Assembly (NCBI RefSeq): GCF_000737765.1
Contig: NZ_JPRI01000001.1
Location: forward strand, 1-64,000
Reading direction: 5' to 3'
Length of the DNA stretch: 64,000 bases
Source: Chryseobacterium vrystaatense
GTDB taxonomy: Bacteria; Bacteroidota; Bacteroidia; Flavobacteriales; Weeksellaceae
Under the pieces are notes generated by a model, which saw only the letters and a program-made list of their open reading frames with translations, was not told where the DNA came from and ran no database searches. Numbering within the stretch: position 1 is the first letter of the stretch; every line of letters begins with the position of its first letter. Below, piece after piece: positions 9,247 to 18,990 of the stretch. The translations under genes and the position numbers were made by a program.

Positions 9247-11535
9247 TTATTTTTTGCTCTCTCTTCTCTGTGCATCAAGAACTGCTACCGTTGCCAGATT
9301 TACAATTTCATCCACACTTGAACGCATCTGTAAAACATGTACAGGCTGTTTCAGACCCATTAAGATTGGTCCGATTACCTGTGCTACTTTCATTCCTCTG
9401 ATGATCTTGTAAGAAAGGTTGGCACTTTCAAGATTCGGGAATACAAATGTATTGGCAGGCGTTGTTCCTAATTTTGAGAATGGATAATCACTCAAATGAT
9501 CCGCATTCATTGCAAAATCCGGTTGGATTTCACCATCAACTACCATCTTAGGATATTTCTCATGAAGAATGCTTACTGCTTTGGCTACTTTTTTGGAAGT
9601 ATCCGAGATTGCTGCAAAGTTTTCGAAACCAAGCATTGCAATTCTAGGCTCTATGGCAAAAGATTTCACAGTGATTTCAGCCATTTTAGCGATATTCACA
9701 AGATCTTCTGCTGTAGGATTCTGATTGATAGAAGTATCCGCAAAGAAAATAGGTTTCTTTTCTGAAAGAATCATCATCATTGCCGCTACTTTATCTACCC
9801 CTTTGTCTTTTTCGATCACTTCTAAAACAGGGCGAAGCACTGAAGTATAGTTTTTAGAGAATCCAACGATAAGACCGTCTGTATCTCCATGTCTCAACAT
9901 TAAAGGACCGAAATAATCTCTCTGACGAACATATCTTTTCGCTTTGTACTCGTTCATTCCTTTTCTCTGACGAAGTTTCCAAAGGGTTTCTCTGTATTTT
10001 TTTCTGTTTTCTTTCTGATCATCATCGCTTGGATCGATAATCGGGATATCAAGACTGATTCCGAAACGCTCCATCTGCTCTTTGATGTATTTCTTATCTC
10101 CTAACAGGCTTGGAAAAGCAATTCCTTCCTCATAAAGAATCTGTGCTGCTTTCAATACATTGTATTCTTCAGCATTTCCTAAAGTGATTCTCTTAGGATT
10201 TGATTTTGCACGGCTCTGCATCATTCTTACCAACTTCTCATCTCTTCCCATTCTGTCAAGCAGCTGGTTTTCGTATTCATCGAAGTCTTCAATTGTTTTT
10301 CCTGCAATACCGCTTTCTATCGCTGCTCTTGCAACGGCACTGGATACTTTAGTGATCAGTCTGTTATCAAATGGTTTTGGAATAAAATATTCTCTTCCAA
10401 ACTGCAAGTTCTGAACATTGTAAGCAAGGATCACCGCTTCAGGTACCGGCTCTTTTGCAAGATCTGCAATCGCGTGTACCGCAGCTAGCTTCATTTCTTC
10501 ATTGATCCCTCTTGCCTGCACATCTAATGCTCCACGGAAAATGTAAGGAAATCCTAATACATTATTCACCTGGTTAGGATAGTCACTTCTTCCCGTTGCC
10601 ATGATCACGTCTTTACGCGTTTCAAGGGCAAGATCATAAGCAATCTCAGGATCCGGGTTTGCCAAAGCAAAAACAATAGGATTCTCGTTCATGCTTGAAA
10701 GCATTGCCGGAGTCATCACATTTCCTTTTGATAAACCAATGAAAACATCTGAACCTTTTACAGCATCTTCCAGGGTTTCGATATCGGTATTGGCAATAAA
10801 GTCTATTTTTTCCGGAGTAAGGTTTTCTCTTTTATGATTGATGACCCCTTTACTGTCACACATTAAAACATTTTCTCTTTTCAGGCCTAAAGAAATGTAC
10901 AAATTGGTACAGGCAATCGCAGCCGCACCGGCTCCGTTGACCACCATTTTCACTTCTTCAATATTTTTATTAGCGATTTGAAGAGAGTTGATCAGTGCCG
11001 CAGCTGATATAATAGCTGTTCCGTGCTGATCATCATGCATTAAAGGAATATCAAGCTCTTCTTTCAATTTCTGCTCGATATAGAATGCTTCAGGAGCTTT
11101 AATATCTTCAAGGTTGATCCCTCCAAATGTAGGAGCAATCCCTTTTACAATCTGGATAAATTTGTCCGGATCTTTTTCATCGATCTCAATATCAAAGACA
11201 TTGATGTCTGCAAAGATCTTAAACAAAAGACCTTTTCCTTCCATTACCGGTTTTGAAGCTTCCGCTCCGATATCACCAAGTCCAAGTACTGCTGTTCCAT
11301 TGGAAATTACAGCAACAAGGTTTCCTTTTCCAGTGTAGTCGTACACCGTTTCAGGCTTGTTATGGATCTCCATACAAGGAACTGCCACCCCTGGTGAGTA
11401 TGCCAATGATAAATCTCTTTGAGAAGAGTGAGGCTTCGAAGGGATAACTTCGATCTTTCCTTTAGGTTCGGCTTTATGATAATCTAACGCGGCCTGATTA
11501 AAGTTCTTTTCGTCGCGGTGGGTTTTACTTGACAT
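9247..11535 (-). CDS. maeB: NADP-dependent malic enzyme with phosphotransacetylase-like C-terminus
   Basis: Oxidative decarboxylation of malate to pyruvate, supplying NADPH. The 762-aa length matches the large bacterial MaeB type. The N-terminal malic domain contains YSPGVAVPC and the catalytic region around EAFYIEQKLKEELDIPLMHDDQHGTA. A nucleotide-binding motif, NGAGAAAIACTNL, lies near residue 195. From about residue 430 the protein is a phosphate acetyltransferase-like domain, which in MaeB proteins is regulatory (acetyl-CoA sensing in E. coli). The start is an ATG 16 bases after the kinase-like gene at 11552, so the two are probably co-transcribed. The strict NADP preference is inferred from the domain architecture. 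Confidence 0.95.
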   Translation of the reverse strand: MSSKTHRDEKNFNQAALDYHKAEPKGKIEVIPSKPHSSQRDLSLAYSPGVAVPCMEIHNKPETVYDYTGKGNLVAVISNGTAVLGLGDIGAEASKPVMEGKGLLFKIFADINVFDIEIDEKDPDKFIQIVKGIAPTFGGINLEDIKAPEAFYIEQKLKEELDIPLMHDDQHGTAIISAAALINSLQIANKNIEEVKMVVNGAGAAAIACTNLYISLGLKRENVLMCDSKGVINHKRENLTPEKIDFIANTDIETLEDAVKGSDVFIGLSKGNVMTPAMLSSMNENPIVFALANPDPEIAYDLALETRKDVIMATGRSDYPNQVNNVLGFPYIFRGALDVQARGINEEMKLAAVHAIADLAKEPVPEAVILAYNVQNLQFGREYFIPKPFDNRLITKVSSAVARAAIESGIAGKTIEDFDEYENQLLDRMGRDEKLVRMMQSRAKSNPKRITLGNAEEYNVLKAAQILYEEGIAFPSLLGDKKYIKEQMERFGISLDIPIIDPSDDDQKENRKKYRETLWKLRQRKGMNEYKAKRYVRQRDYFGPLMLRHGDTDGLIVGFSKNYTSVLRPVLEVIEKDKGVDKVAAMMMILSEKKPIFFADTSINQNPTAEDLVNIAKMAEITVKSFAIEPRIAMLGFENFAAISDTSKKVAKAVSILHEKYPKMVVDGEIQPDFAMNADHLSDYPFSKLGTTPANTFVFPNLESANLSYKIIRGMKVAQVIGPILMGLKQPVHVLQMRSSVDEIVNLATVAVLDAQRRESKK

Positions 11536-11551
11536 AGAATTTTGGTTTTTA

Positions 11552-12403
11552 TTAAAGTATATACTTAATATGGTAGTCTACTAAACTTTCGATTGGTTTC
11601 TGGACAACATGTCCAACATTTAAATGAAACTCTTCCGCAACAGAGCGGAGTGTTTGTTCGTAATAATAAGCAATAGAGCCGATAAAATTAATTTCAGCGT
11701 CTTTTGACTGTTGATAAGGAATGACCTGATATTCAAAGAAATTTTTCATTTCTTCATATACCATATCCCTGAAATAGGGATGGTCCTTTCTTTCGATGAC
11801 AAATTTATTGAAATCAGCCAGCCAGGCATTAGGTCTCGGGCTGTGATACATATGTTTCAACGCTTCTTCCACAGTCAGTTTATAGTTCTGTTCAAATTCT
11901 TCATGAAGATCTGCCGGCAGTTTTTTCATAAAATATCTGCGCACCAATTGTTTACCAATAGCACTTCCGCTTCCCTCATCTCCTACAAGAAATCCAAGGG
12001 AAGGCAATTCTATCTTAAGGTTTTCACCGTCAAAATAGCATGAATTTGAACCTGTACCTAAAATGCATACTACCGCAGGCTTTCCACTGTATGCAGCGTA
12101 TGCGGCGGCCATAAGATCTTCTTTCACAATAATTTCAGCTTTTGTGAAGATCTTTTTTAATTCTTCTTCAATGGTTTCGCAGTTTTTTTTCACACCACAT
12201 CCTGAACCATAGAAGAAAATCTTTGTTATGGAATTTTTAACCAGTATAAGGCTGCTGTTCTTTTCAATTTCGGGAACAATAAGTTCTCTGTTGATAAAGT
12301 TAGGATTAAAGCCGATAGTTTCTGTTTTTAAAAACACTTTTTTGAAATCATCAAGTATCACCCAATCTGATTTGGTAGAACCACTATCAACAATAGCAAC
12401 CAT
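11552..12403 (-). CDS. BadF/BadG-type ATPase, N-acetylglucosamine kinase-like
   Basis: Cytoplasmic sugar-kinase-like protein of the ASKHA fold. Phosphate-binding motifs are DSGSTKSDW at the N-terminus, GTGSNS in the middle and GDEGSGSAIGK about 25 residues later. Together these match the BadF/BadG/BcrA/BcrD family and in particular the short (about 283 aa) N-acetylglucosamine kinase-like members of Bacteroidota. A role in recycling amino sugars from cell wall is plausible but substrate cannot be read from the sequence. It precedes the malic enzyme gene by 16 bases on the same strand. Confidence 0.85.
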   Translation of the reverse strand: MVAIVDSGSTKSDWVILDDFKKVFLKTETIGFNPNFINRELIVPEIEKNSSLILVKNSITKIFFYGSGCGVKKNCETIEEELKKIFTKAEIIVKEDLMAAAYAAYSGKPAVVCILGTGSNSCYFDGENLKIELPSLGFLVGDEGSGSAIGKQLVRRYFMKKLPADLHEEFEQNYKLTVEEALKHMYHSPRPNAWLADFNKFVIERKDHPYFRDMVYEEMKNFFEYQVIPYQQSKDAEINFIGSIAYYYEQTLRSVAEEFHLNVGHVVQKPIESLVDYHIKYIL

Positions 12404-12478
12404 ATTTTACATTTTAGTTTAAGGATGCTAAATTATGAATTTATCTTCAAATAGCGTTTAAAAACAGACTGGAAGCTT

Positions 12479-12742
12479 CTAATGTTTTATATCAGCTTTT
12501 TGATTATTGAACTTGATCAACCAGTCTTCAATCTCATCTTCAAGATAGGAACTCTGAAGCATAATGGCATTGATAAAATCATCGGGTACGGGTTTGTCTG
12601 TGGCATTTTCAAGATTCCACAATTCGTCTGCCATCATTTCATATTCTGAATACACTCTTTTGAAGCGGGAATTTTCTTTCTCAAGAGCTTCAATATTTTT
12701 TTGTTGAAGCTGGAATTTTCTGTATTTGTTTTGACTTTTCAT
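12479..12742 (-). CDS. Small acidic coiled-coil protein, unknown function
   Basis: 87-aa protein starting MKSQNKYRKF. The first half is a charged helix (KNIEALEKENSRFKRVYSEY) with coiled-coil character. The second half is acidic and rich in E, D and W (DELWNLENATDKPVPDDF). No signal peptide, membrane segment, cysteine cluster or recognised domain is visible. I rejected an upstream ATG at 12799, which adds 19 Tyr/Asn-rich residues across the likely promoter area. It lies 75 bases upstream of the kinase-like gene on the same strand. Function unknown. Confidence 0.6.
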   Translation of the reverse strand: MKSQNKYRKFQLQQKNIEALEKENSRFKRVYSEYEMMADELWNLENATDKPVPDDFINAIMLQSSYLEDEIEDWLIKFNNQKADIKH

Positions 12743-13217
12743 ACAAATATTGTTATAGATTGGGTCGTAAAAATTAAGGTAGTATGCGTTATAGCGCACA
12801 TTACAAGATAGAAAAAACCATCAACACAAGAAGTTGAAAATGAATTTATTATCAGGTTATAATTACATCATTCTGAATAATAAAATTAGAAATTATTTTG
12901 ATTCAAAAAAATTATTTAACAACTTTTTTCATTGTTTAACATATGCTTATCACAATATGATCATGACTTAAATTTAGGAACTTCCCCCAATCCCTTTCAT
13001 TACAACGATTGTCATTTTGCTATCATTTATAACATCAGCAAAAAATAATTTTCTGTACTATTTTGGGTTTACTGAGAAATGGCCAGAAGGTTTCAATGCG
13101 CTATATCGTTCATTTTCACCATTCAAAAAAAACACATATTAAGCTAAAAATCAACAAAATACACCAATATATTATTTTTAAATCATGTTTTATTCTTACA
13201 TTATTAACATATAATTA
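12743..13217. other. Intergenic region, no gene seen
   Basis: About 475 bases of very AT-rich sequence between divergent genes. I see scattered A/T runs and a promoter for the next gene at its right end. A frame opening at 13063 runs into the GtrA-like gene in another frame and has no family features, so I do not count it. Confidence 0.6.
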
Positions 13218-13225
13218 TAAATTTG
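13218..13225 (+). promoter_or_regulatory. -7 box before GtrA-like gene
   Basis: TAAATTTG matches TAnnTTTG, 18 bases upstream of the ATG. The expected transcript start is near 13232. No good -33 element is visible. Confidence 0.5.
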
Positions 13226-13243
13226 CACTTTCATATATATTGA

Positions 13244-13702
13244 ATGAGAGAATTACTAATACGCCAGAAACAGGTTTTGTTCTTCATTATCGCAGGAGGG
13301 CTCAGTGCTGTTGTAGAAATTGGAAGCTTCAAGGTATTCAGCACCTATCTTCCTCATTTTTTTGCCAGGGAGATTAATTTCCATGGCATTCATTATCCTT
13401 TAAGTAATATTTTCTCTACAAGCTGCGGAATCATCACCAATTATTTTCTGAGCATCTGGTTTGTTTTTGAAAGAGGCAAACATTCTAAAAGAAAAGAGTT
13501 TGCGTATTTCATGGGCGTGTCATTTATTTCAACATTAGTAAGTTTAGGTTTTTTCCAGATTTTCTACAGCTTTATATTTAAAGATAATATCAATTTAATT
13601 TTTTATACCTTAAGCCCTGAAATGATCAGTAAGATCGCTGCGATCCTACTCGTTTCCATTCTTAATTATTCTGTAAAAAAGAAAATAATTTTTAACGGTT
13701 AA
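13244..13702 (+). CDS. GtrA-like membrane protein
   Basis: 152-aa polytopic protein with four hydrophobic segments (about 11-32, 52-71, 85-107, 122-142). It has the GtrA family look: FIIAGGLSAVVEIGSF at the first segment and TNYFLSIWFVFER at the end of the second. GtrA-type proteins help move or flip polyprenyl-linked sugars for surface glycosylation; the substrate here is unknown. The acyltransferase gene starts 3 bases downstream, so the two form an operon that may serve envelope lipid or glycan metabolism. Confidence 0.85.
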   Translation: MRELLIRQKQVLFFIIAGGLSAVVEIGSFKVFSTYLPHFFAREINFHGIHYPLSNIFSTSCGIITNYFLSIWFVFERGKHSKRKEFAYFMGVSFISTLVSLGFFQIFYSFIFKDNINLIFYTLSPEMISKIAAILLVSILNYSVKKKIIFNG

Positions 13703-13705
13703 GCT

Positions 13706-14434
13706 GTGACAAAAATTTTAAATTATCTCTGGAGATTCTGGCTGTTATTATTAGCATTTGTCTTAACTGTCACATTGGGAATCCCTGTGTATATTTTATC
13801 CTTTAATAAAAAGCATTACAAATACGCTTACCAGTTTATCCGCATCTGGTGCTTTGGTATGTTCTACGGGATGGGACTGAGGTATGATCTGGTAAAACTT
13901 TCTGATCAGACAAAAGATAAAAACAAACCTTATGTCTTTATCTCCAATCACACATCCATCATGGATATCATGCTCGCCTGTATCCTGATGCCGGATCACC
14001 CTATCTGTTTTGTAGGTAAGAAAGAACTGGTGAAAATTCCGATTTTCGGTACCATATATAAAAGGATATGTGTCATGGTAGACCGGAACAGTGCCAGAAG
14101 CCGTGCAGATGTCTACAGAAGATGTGCAGAAAAAATGGAAGAAGGCAACAGCATAGCTATATTTCCTGAAGGCGGTGTCCCGGATGATACCTCCATTATC
14201 CTCGATGAATTTAAAGACGGTGCATTTACCCTGTCTTCCAAGCACCATTCTCCTATTGCCGTATATACCTTTGTGGGTTTGAAAGAAATTTTCCCTTTCG
14301 ACAGTTCAAAAGGTTATCCAGGACGCGTAAAGGTTTATTTTAACGGGGTCATAGAATCTTCGGATTCGCCAAAAGACCTAAAAACAGAGGCTTATAAAGA
14401 AATAAAAAAAACACTGCTGGAATACTCTATATAA
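13706..14434 (+). CDS. plsC: 1-acyl-sn-glycerol-3-phosphate acyltransferase (PlsC-like)
   Basis: Transfers an acyl chain to lysophosphatidic acid in phospholipid synthesis at the inner membrane. The acyltransferase signature H-x4-D is HTSIMD at residues 82-87, and the substrate-binding motif is IFPEGG near residue 153. An N-terminal membrane anchor covers about residues 11-32. The start is GTG, 3 bases after the GtrA-like stop. The 242-aa length is normal. Some family members acylate other lipids (for example ornithine lipids), so exact substrate is inferred. Confidence 0.88.
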   Translation: MTKILNYLWRFWLLLLAFVLTVTLGIPVYILSFNKKHYKYAYQFIRIWCFGMFYGMGLRYDLVKLSDQTKDKNKPYVFISNHTSIMDIMLACILMPDHPICFVGKKELVKIPIFGTIYKRICVMVDRNSARSRADVYRRCAEKMEEGNSIAIFPEGGVPDDTSIILDEFKDGAFTLSSKHHSPIAVYTFVGLKEIFPFDSSKGYPGRVKVYFNGVIESSDSPKDLKTEAYKEIKKTLLEYSI

Positions 14435-14444
14435 AAGAAATAGT

Positions 14445-14452
14445 TATATTTG
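14445..14452 (+). promoter_or_regulatory. -7 box before sugar transporter gene
   Basis: TATATTTG is an exact TAnnTTTG match 22 bases before the ATG at 14474. It suggests the transporter gene has its own promoter just after the acyltransferase stop. No clear -33 partner is seen. Confidence 0.5.
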
Positions 14453-14473
14453 TTTGCGAAATTTTTAACAAAC

Positions 14474-16243
14474 ATGTCTAAAACAAATCAACCGACTAAT
14501 TACCCTGCACTATACACCCTGGTGCTTGTATTTTTTTTCTGGGGTTTTATTGCAGCCGGCAATAGTATTTTTATCCCTTTTTGTAAAAACTATTTTTCAC
14601 TTGACCAATTTCAGTCCCAATTAATAGACTTTGCATTTTATACGGCCTATTTCTTAGGAGCTTTATTGCTGTTCATATCCAGTACTATTAAAGGTATTGA
14701 TATTATAGGAAAATGGGGATATAAGAGGAGTATTGTCTACGGGCTGCTGCTCTCAGCCATAGGAGCTGCTATCATGATCTTAGCTGTTAAAGCCAATGTT
14801 TACTACGGAATGCTCATCGGGCTTTTTGTTGTAGCGTTAGGGTTTTCTATCCAACAGACTGCTGCCAATCCTTTTGCGGTGCTTTTGGGTGATCCGAAAA
14901 CCGGAGCGAGCAGGCAGAATTTAGCAGGGGGAATCAATTCTTTCGGAACATCAATTGGACCAATCATTGTAGGTCTTGCCCTTTTTGGAACGACTGCTAC
15001 AGTAGATGACGATCAGATCAAACACCTGGCACTGGACAAAGTTATTTTACTTTATACAGCTGTAGGAGCACTGTTCTTAATTGCTGCCGGAGTTTTCTAT
15101 TTTTCTAAAAAACTTCCTGACGGTATTTCTAATGAGCCTATGGAAAAAGCTGGAAAAGCAAGAAAAACTTTGATTGCTATGACCATATTGGTGATCTTAT
15201 TCTTTATTCCGGTATTCAGCAGCTACAATTCTGATGAAGCAAAGAAAATTGAAATCCTGGGTAATGAGATTTCAGTACTTGACACCCATCTGAAAAAGGA
15301 AACAGACGCTGTAAAAATAGCAAAATACTCTGTACAGATGGCAGACAAGACAACAGAACTTGAAACGATAAAACATCCTCTTGAAAAAGAAAGAATGATC
15401 TATCTGGGAGGTGCATTACTCTCGGTTATTATATGTCTTATTTTCGCCAATACCAGTTCGAAAAAGAATCCGGACGGATGGGGTGCCATGAAATACCCAC
15501 AGCTTGTATTGGGAATGATTGCCATTCTCTGCTACGTAGGAGTGGAAGTTGCGATTGGAAGTAATCTTGGTGAGCTTTTAAGTACACCCGCATTTGGAGG
15601 ACATCAGTCTTCAGATTTAGCTCCCTATATTTCTATGTATTGGGGAAGTTTAATGATCGGAAGATGGACCGGAGCCATTGCGGTATTCAATCTTAATAAA
15701 CAACAGCAAACCATTGCTACCATTGTGGTTCCTTTTGTAGCATTTCTTGTCATTATTGGTATCAATACTATTGCACAAAAAGATATGTCACATCTATATT
15801 TTTACGCAATCTGTATTGCCATTCAGGTGATCTTATTCCTGATCAGTAAAAACAAACCTGCTACTACATTAACTATTTTTGGTCTGTTTGGAGTGATCGC
15901 AATGATCGTAGGACTTCTTACCACAGGAAACATCGCTATCTATGCATTCCTTTCCGGAGGTCTTGCGTGCAGCATCATGTGGCCATCTATCTTTACCCTG
16001 GCTATTACAGGTTTAGGAAAATATACCGCTCAGGGATCTGCTTTCCTGGTAATGATGATTTTAGGAGGAGGTATTATTCCGCCACTACAGGGAAAACTGT
16101 CTGATATCATCGGAATTCACAATTCATATTTTATTCCGGTGCTATGTTTTGCGTATATTGCATTATTCGCATACATAACCAAAAAGGCTTTGTCTAAACA
16201 AGGAATCAATGTTGATATTTTAGAATCTGATGGAGGTCACTAA
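14474..16243 (+). CDS. Sugar MFS transporter, FucP/GluP-like
   Basis: Inner-membrane proton-coupled sugar importer of the fucose/glucose-galactose permease branch. It shows 12 or so hydrophobic segments, the start [27 protein letters not shown], and [13 protein letters not shown] with [12 protein letters not shown], typical of this family. It is long (589 aa versus about 420). The extra length is a hydrophilic, helix-forming stretch of about 65 residues after the sixth segment ([18 protein letters not shown] onward) plus added segments. I chose the ATG at 14474 over a TTG 24 bases upstream, which falls inside the promoter. The DUF3810 gene overlaps its end by 14 bases. The transported sugar is not known. 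Confidence 0.88.
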   Translation: MSKTNQPTNYPALYTLVLVFFFWGFIAAGNSIFIPFCKNYFSLDQFQSQLIDFAFYTAYFLGALLLFISSTIKGIDIIGKWGYKRSIVYGLLLSAIGAAIMILAVKANVYYGMLIGLFVVALGFSIQQTAANPFAVLLGDPKTGASRQNLAGGINSFGTSIGPIIVGLALFGTTATVDDDQIKHLALDKVILLYTAVGALFLIAAGVFYFSKKLPDGISNEPMEKAGKARKTLIAMTILVILFFIPVFSSYNSDEAKKIEILGNEISVLDTHLKKETDAVKIAKYSVQMADKTTELETIKHPLEKERMIYLGGALLSVIICLIFANTSSKKNPDGWGAMKYPQLVLGMIAILCYVGVEVAIGSNLGELLSTPAFGGHQSSDLAPYISMYWGSLMIGRWTGAIAVFNLNKQQQTIATIVVPFVAFLVIIGINTIAQKDMSHLYFYAICIAIQVILFLISKNKPATTLTIFGLFGVIAMIVGLLTTGNIAIYAFLSGGLACSIMWPSIFTLAITGLGKYTAQGSAFLVMMILGGGIIPPLQGKLSDIIGIHNSYFIPVLCFAYIALFAYITKKALSKQGINVDILESDGGH

Positions 16244-17291
16244 TACAACAAAAACAATATATAAGAAAAGATTTTGGGCAGGTGTATTACTTGCCCAATT
16301 TCTTTTGTTCTACGCGTTCTCTAAGTCGGAAACAATGATTGATTTTTTCGAGAGGTTCTTTGAATTACAGAAAAAGATCCATCAGCTGCTTTTCAGCTGG
16401 ATCCCGTTTTCTTTCGGTGATCTTACTTACATTCTTCTGGGTATTTTCCTTTTATACTGTGTTATTCTATGCTTTAAAAAGAAAAGCAGACCTAAGGCTC
16501 TTTTAAAGATATTGATCACCATTAATATCTTTTACTTTATCTATCAGATTGTTTGGGGAATGCTCTATTTTCAGACGCCAATCCTTAAAAAACTTTCCAG
16601 CCAGAAAGAACCGGAAATTGCTAAAGCAAAGACATTAGCACTACTCTATTTGGAAAAATGCAAAAATACCCGGGCTTCTGTAAGGGAAGACAGGAATGGA
16701 ATATTCATTATCACAGACCTGAAATCTATCCAATCTGAAATTTTACGCCAACAGGGCCAACTTCCAAAATATATATCGAATAAAGAGGCTCCGCAAATCA
16801 ATACTTTCAAACCCAGTTTATTTAAGAGCGTTATGAATTTTACCGGAATATTGGGCTATTACAATCCTTTTACAGCCGAGGCACAGTATAATGCTGAACT
16901 TCCACATACGATGATTCCTTTTACTTCTGCCCATGAAAGCTCTCACCAACTAGGCTTTGCAAAAGAACAGGAAGCTAATTTCGTAGGCTACCTTATTGGT
17001 ATCAATGCTAAAAATCTGGACCTGAAATACAGCACCGAATACTTCACCCTGAAAAGTCTTTTAAGATTTATTGTTGAGGAAGATCCTGCATTTGTTAAGT
17101 CAGTCCTTAATCAATATTCTCCTGCTATGAAAAGAGACAGACTTTATGAAAGGAGTTTTACTTTCAGACATCAGGGCTGGCTGGATGACTTCTTTAGGTT
17201 TACTAATAACCTGTTTTTAAAGAGTAATCAGCAGGAAGGAGCCGTTACTTACTCTTACTTTATCGACCTTCTTTTGAACTACGAAAAGTAA
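16230..17291 (+). CDS. DUF3810 zincin-like membrane protein
   Basis: 353-aa protein with three N-terminal hydrophobic segments (about 13-30, 60-80, 91-113) and a large soluble part. A metalloprotease-type motif, HESSHQLGF, begins at residue 235, with a downstream acidic KEQEAN. This is the DUF3810 family, predicted zinc peptidases of Bacteroidota with no established substrate. The start overlaps the sugar transporter gene by 14 bases, so the two are translationally linked. The predicted catalytic site would lie outside the inner membrane if the N-terminus is inside; that topology is inferred. Confidence 0.85.
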   Translation: MEVTNTTKTIYKKRFWAGVLLAQFLLFYAFSKSETMIDFFERFFELQKKIHQLLFSWIPFSFGDLTYILLGIFLLYCVILCFKKKSRPKALLKILITINIFYFIYQIVWGMLYFQTPILKKLSSQKEPEIAKAKTLALLYLEKCKNTRASVREDRNGIFIITDLKSIQSEILRQQGQLPKYISNKEAPQINTFKPSLFKSVMNFTGILGYYNPFTAEAQYNAELPHTMIPFTSAHESSHQLGFAKEQEANFVGYLIGINAKNLDLKYSTEYFTLKSLLRFIVEEDPAFVKSVLNQYSPAMKRDRLYERSFTFRHQGWLDDFFRFTNNLFLKSNQQEGAVTYSYFIDLLLNYEK

Positions 17292-17294
17292 TAC

Positions 17295-17410
17295 ACAAAA
17301 AAAAAAGAATCGTATCAGGCGATACGATTCTAAAAACACAAATGATGAAAAAAAATTTATTACCTTGACTTGTTCCCTCATTCAAGGCGATGTAAAAGTA
17401 CAATATATTT
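17295..17410 (-). ncRNA. Candidate small RNA ending in a strong hairpin
   Basis: On the minus strand a hairpin with ends CCTTGA / TCAAGG (about 17362-17388) is followed by an unstructured AT stretch. Then comes an 11-bp perfect stem AGAATCGTATC / GATACGATTCT (17306-17331, loop 4) with ten T's right after it. This is a textbook terminator on the minus strand, yet no minus-strand gene lies upstream. On the plus strand the same stem is followed by A's, so it is a poor terminator for DUF3810. A short minus-strand transcript is a possible explanation. No known RNA family recognised. Confidence 0.3.
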
Positions 17411-17975
17411 TATAAATACAAAAACATTTTACTCCTTTTTTAAAACTTTAAGAAAACTTTATGATTTTATAAGTTTTTTTGAGTTCATGGACAAAAATTA
17501 TAATTCTGAAAAAATGAATAGTTCAAACATAATTCATTATTAAAACATCAATTAAGGTATTGAAAAATCATTTAAACAAACTATTATTTAATAATTAAAC
17601 AATTTAATTTCAGTCCGTTTTTCAATTCAAAAAATTAGAGTTATCCAGTCCAAACGGGCAATGGTATTTCAAAAAAACAGGCTTTTTTAGTTTCATAAAC
17701 TTCTAAAATAATCCTGCTGAGTCTGACCTATTTTTAAAAGTGGAATCACCAAAGAAAGCAAAGTACAAGCAACTGTCCATTAATACGTAGGTTTTCGGAA
17801 ACATCAACAATTCCAGCCTTTAGTAAGTTTCAAAACGTCTGGTTTAAAAAAGCAGACCTATAAAAATAAGAAAGATTTTCCGTTTCAAAACCACTAAAAT
17901 GCGGCTATAATCCATATACTTGTACCTGGGAAAAGTGGAGCAAGAATCCCTTAAAACAAAAAGCAATACAATATT
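17411..17975. other. AT-rich intergenic region
   Basis: About 565 bases without a convincing gene. Short frames on either strand lack family features. A weak -7-like TATACTTG at 17915-17922 could serve the GLPGLI gene. No repeats or further hairpins of note were seen. Confidence 0.5.
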
Positions 17976-18818
17976 ATGGTATGGAAAATCTTCTTTAAAA
18001 CAGCGATCCTCTTTGCAACAGTCTGTATCTTCGGTCAATTGTATGGACAGAAATACAGGGTTATCTATTCTATGAAGTTTAAGCCAGATTCAACCGCAAC
18101 AGAGTATACCACCAAAAATATGCTCCTGGATATAGACGGTAATAACTCGCGATTTTATTCCTATAAGGTATTTCAAAGTGATTCGACCTACATCTCAAAT
18201 GATAGATTGGGCCGCGAAACAATGCGCAAATCTCTGGATTATGAATTTATGGTCATCAAGAAAAAAAGCCAGAATAAGATCGCAAAATTTTATAAAGGTC
18301 TCATCGATATTTATGAAATGAAAGAAGATTTTCCAAACCTTCAATGGCAGATCTCCAATACTGTGAAAATGATAGGTGACAATAAATGTCAGAAAGCTTC
18401 TTTGGATTATAAAGGAAGAAAATGGGAAGCCTGGTTTGCAATAGATATCCCTATCAGTGATGGTCCTTATGTTTTCAGCGGACTTCCCGGCCTGATCATC
18501 TCCATGTCGGATGCTTCAGGAAGTTACAGTTTCGATCTTACCTCTTTAAAAAAGAATGAAGAAAACCTTTATACTTCCAATCATCTCTCTCTAAAAGCAG
18601 TTCCGATTACTCTTAAACAACTTCACAAATTGTATCTGGATTTCTACAATGATCCATACAAGGAAGTAAAATCAGGACACGTTAAAATGAAAGTCGTTGA
18701 TCAGGATGGCAAAGAGATAACCCCCAATTTCTACGAACTCACAAAGATTAAACAGGAATCTTTAAGAAAGGCTAATAATCCTGTTGAGCTTTCTGAAGCC
18801 ATGCAATACCCAGATTAA
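17976..18818 (+). CDS. GLPGLI family periplasmic protein
   Basis: 280-aa exported protein with an N-terminal hydrophobic signal (about residues 5-24, ending QLYGQ). It has the name-giving GLPGLI motif at about residues 169-174 in FSGLPGLIISMSD. The family is restricted to Bacteroidota and its function is unknown; members often sit near secretion or surface genes. It opens the peptide secretion region and is 172 bases ahead of the VKOR-thioredoxin gene. Whether it belongs functionally to the peptide system is only suggested by position. Confidence 0.85.
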   Translation: MVWKIFFKTAILFATVCIFGQLYGQKYRVIYSMKFKPDSTATEYTTKNMLLDIDGNNSRFYSYKVFQSDSTYISNDRLGRETMRKSLDYEFMVIKKKSQNKIAKFYKGLIDIYEMKEDFPNLQWQISNTVKMIGDNKCQKASLDYKGRKWEAWFAIDIPISDGPYVFSGLPGLIISMSDASGSYSFDLTSLKKNEENLYTSNHLSLKAVPITLKQLHKLYLDFYNDPYKEVKSGHVKMKVVDQDGKEITPNFYELTKIKQESLRKANNPVELSEAMQYPD

Positions 18819-18990
18819 GGAAGATTCACATCATGTTTTATTACGAAATAAGCTTCATTTTTCTCAAAATAGCATAAAAAATACATTAAATTTAGCACAT
18901 AATCAATTATTTAACAACCATATATCACTAACAAAAGAAAAAAAATTTGTTTTTTTAAAACATCTGCGTATTTTAGTTAAAAATATTACT

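Noticed and set aside
13063..13377. Plus-strand frame overlapping the GtrA-like gene
   Set aside because: Its second half is the GtrA coding region in another frame, and the first half is AT-rich with Lys/Ile/His bias typical of non-coding DNA.
18784..18990. Upstream extension of the VKOR-thioredoxin gene
   Set aside because: It overlaps the GLPGLI gene 3' end, adds 69 Asn/His-rich residues and no family homology. The ATG at 18991 has the same context as the peptide genes.
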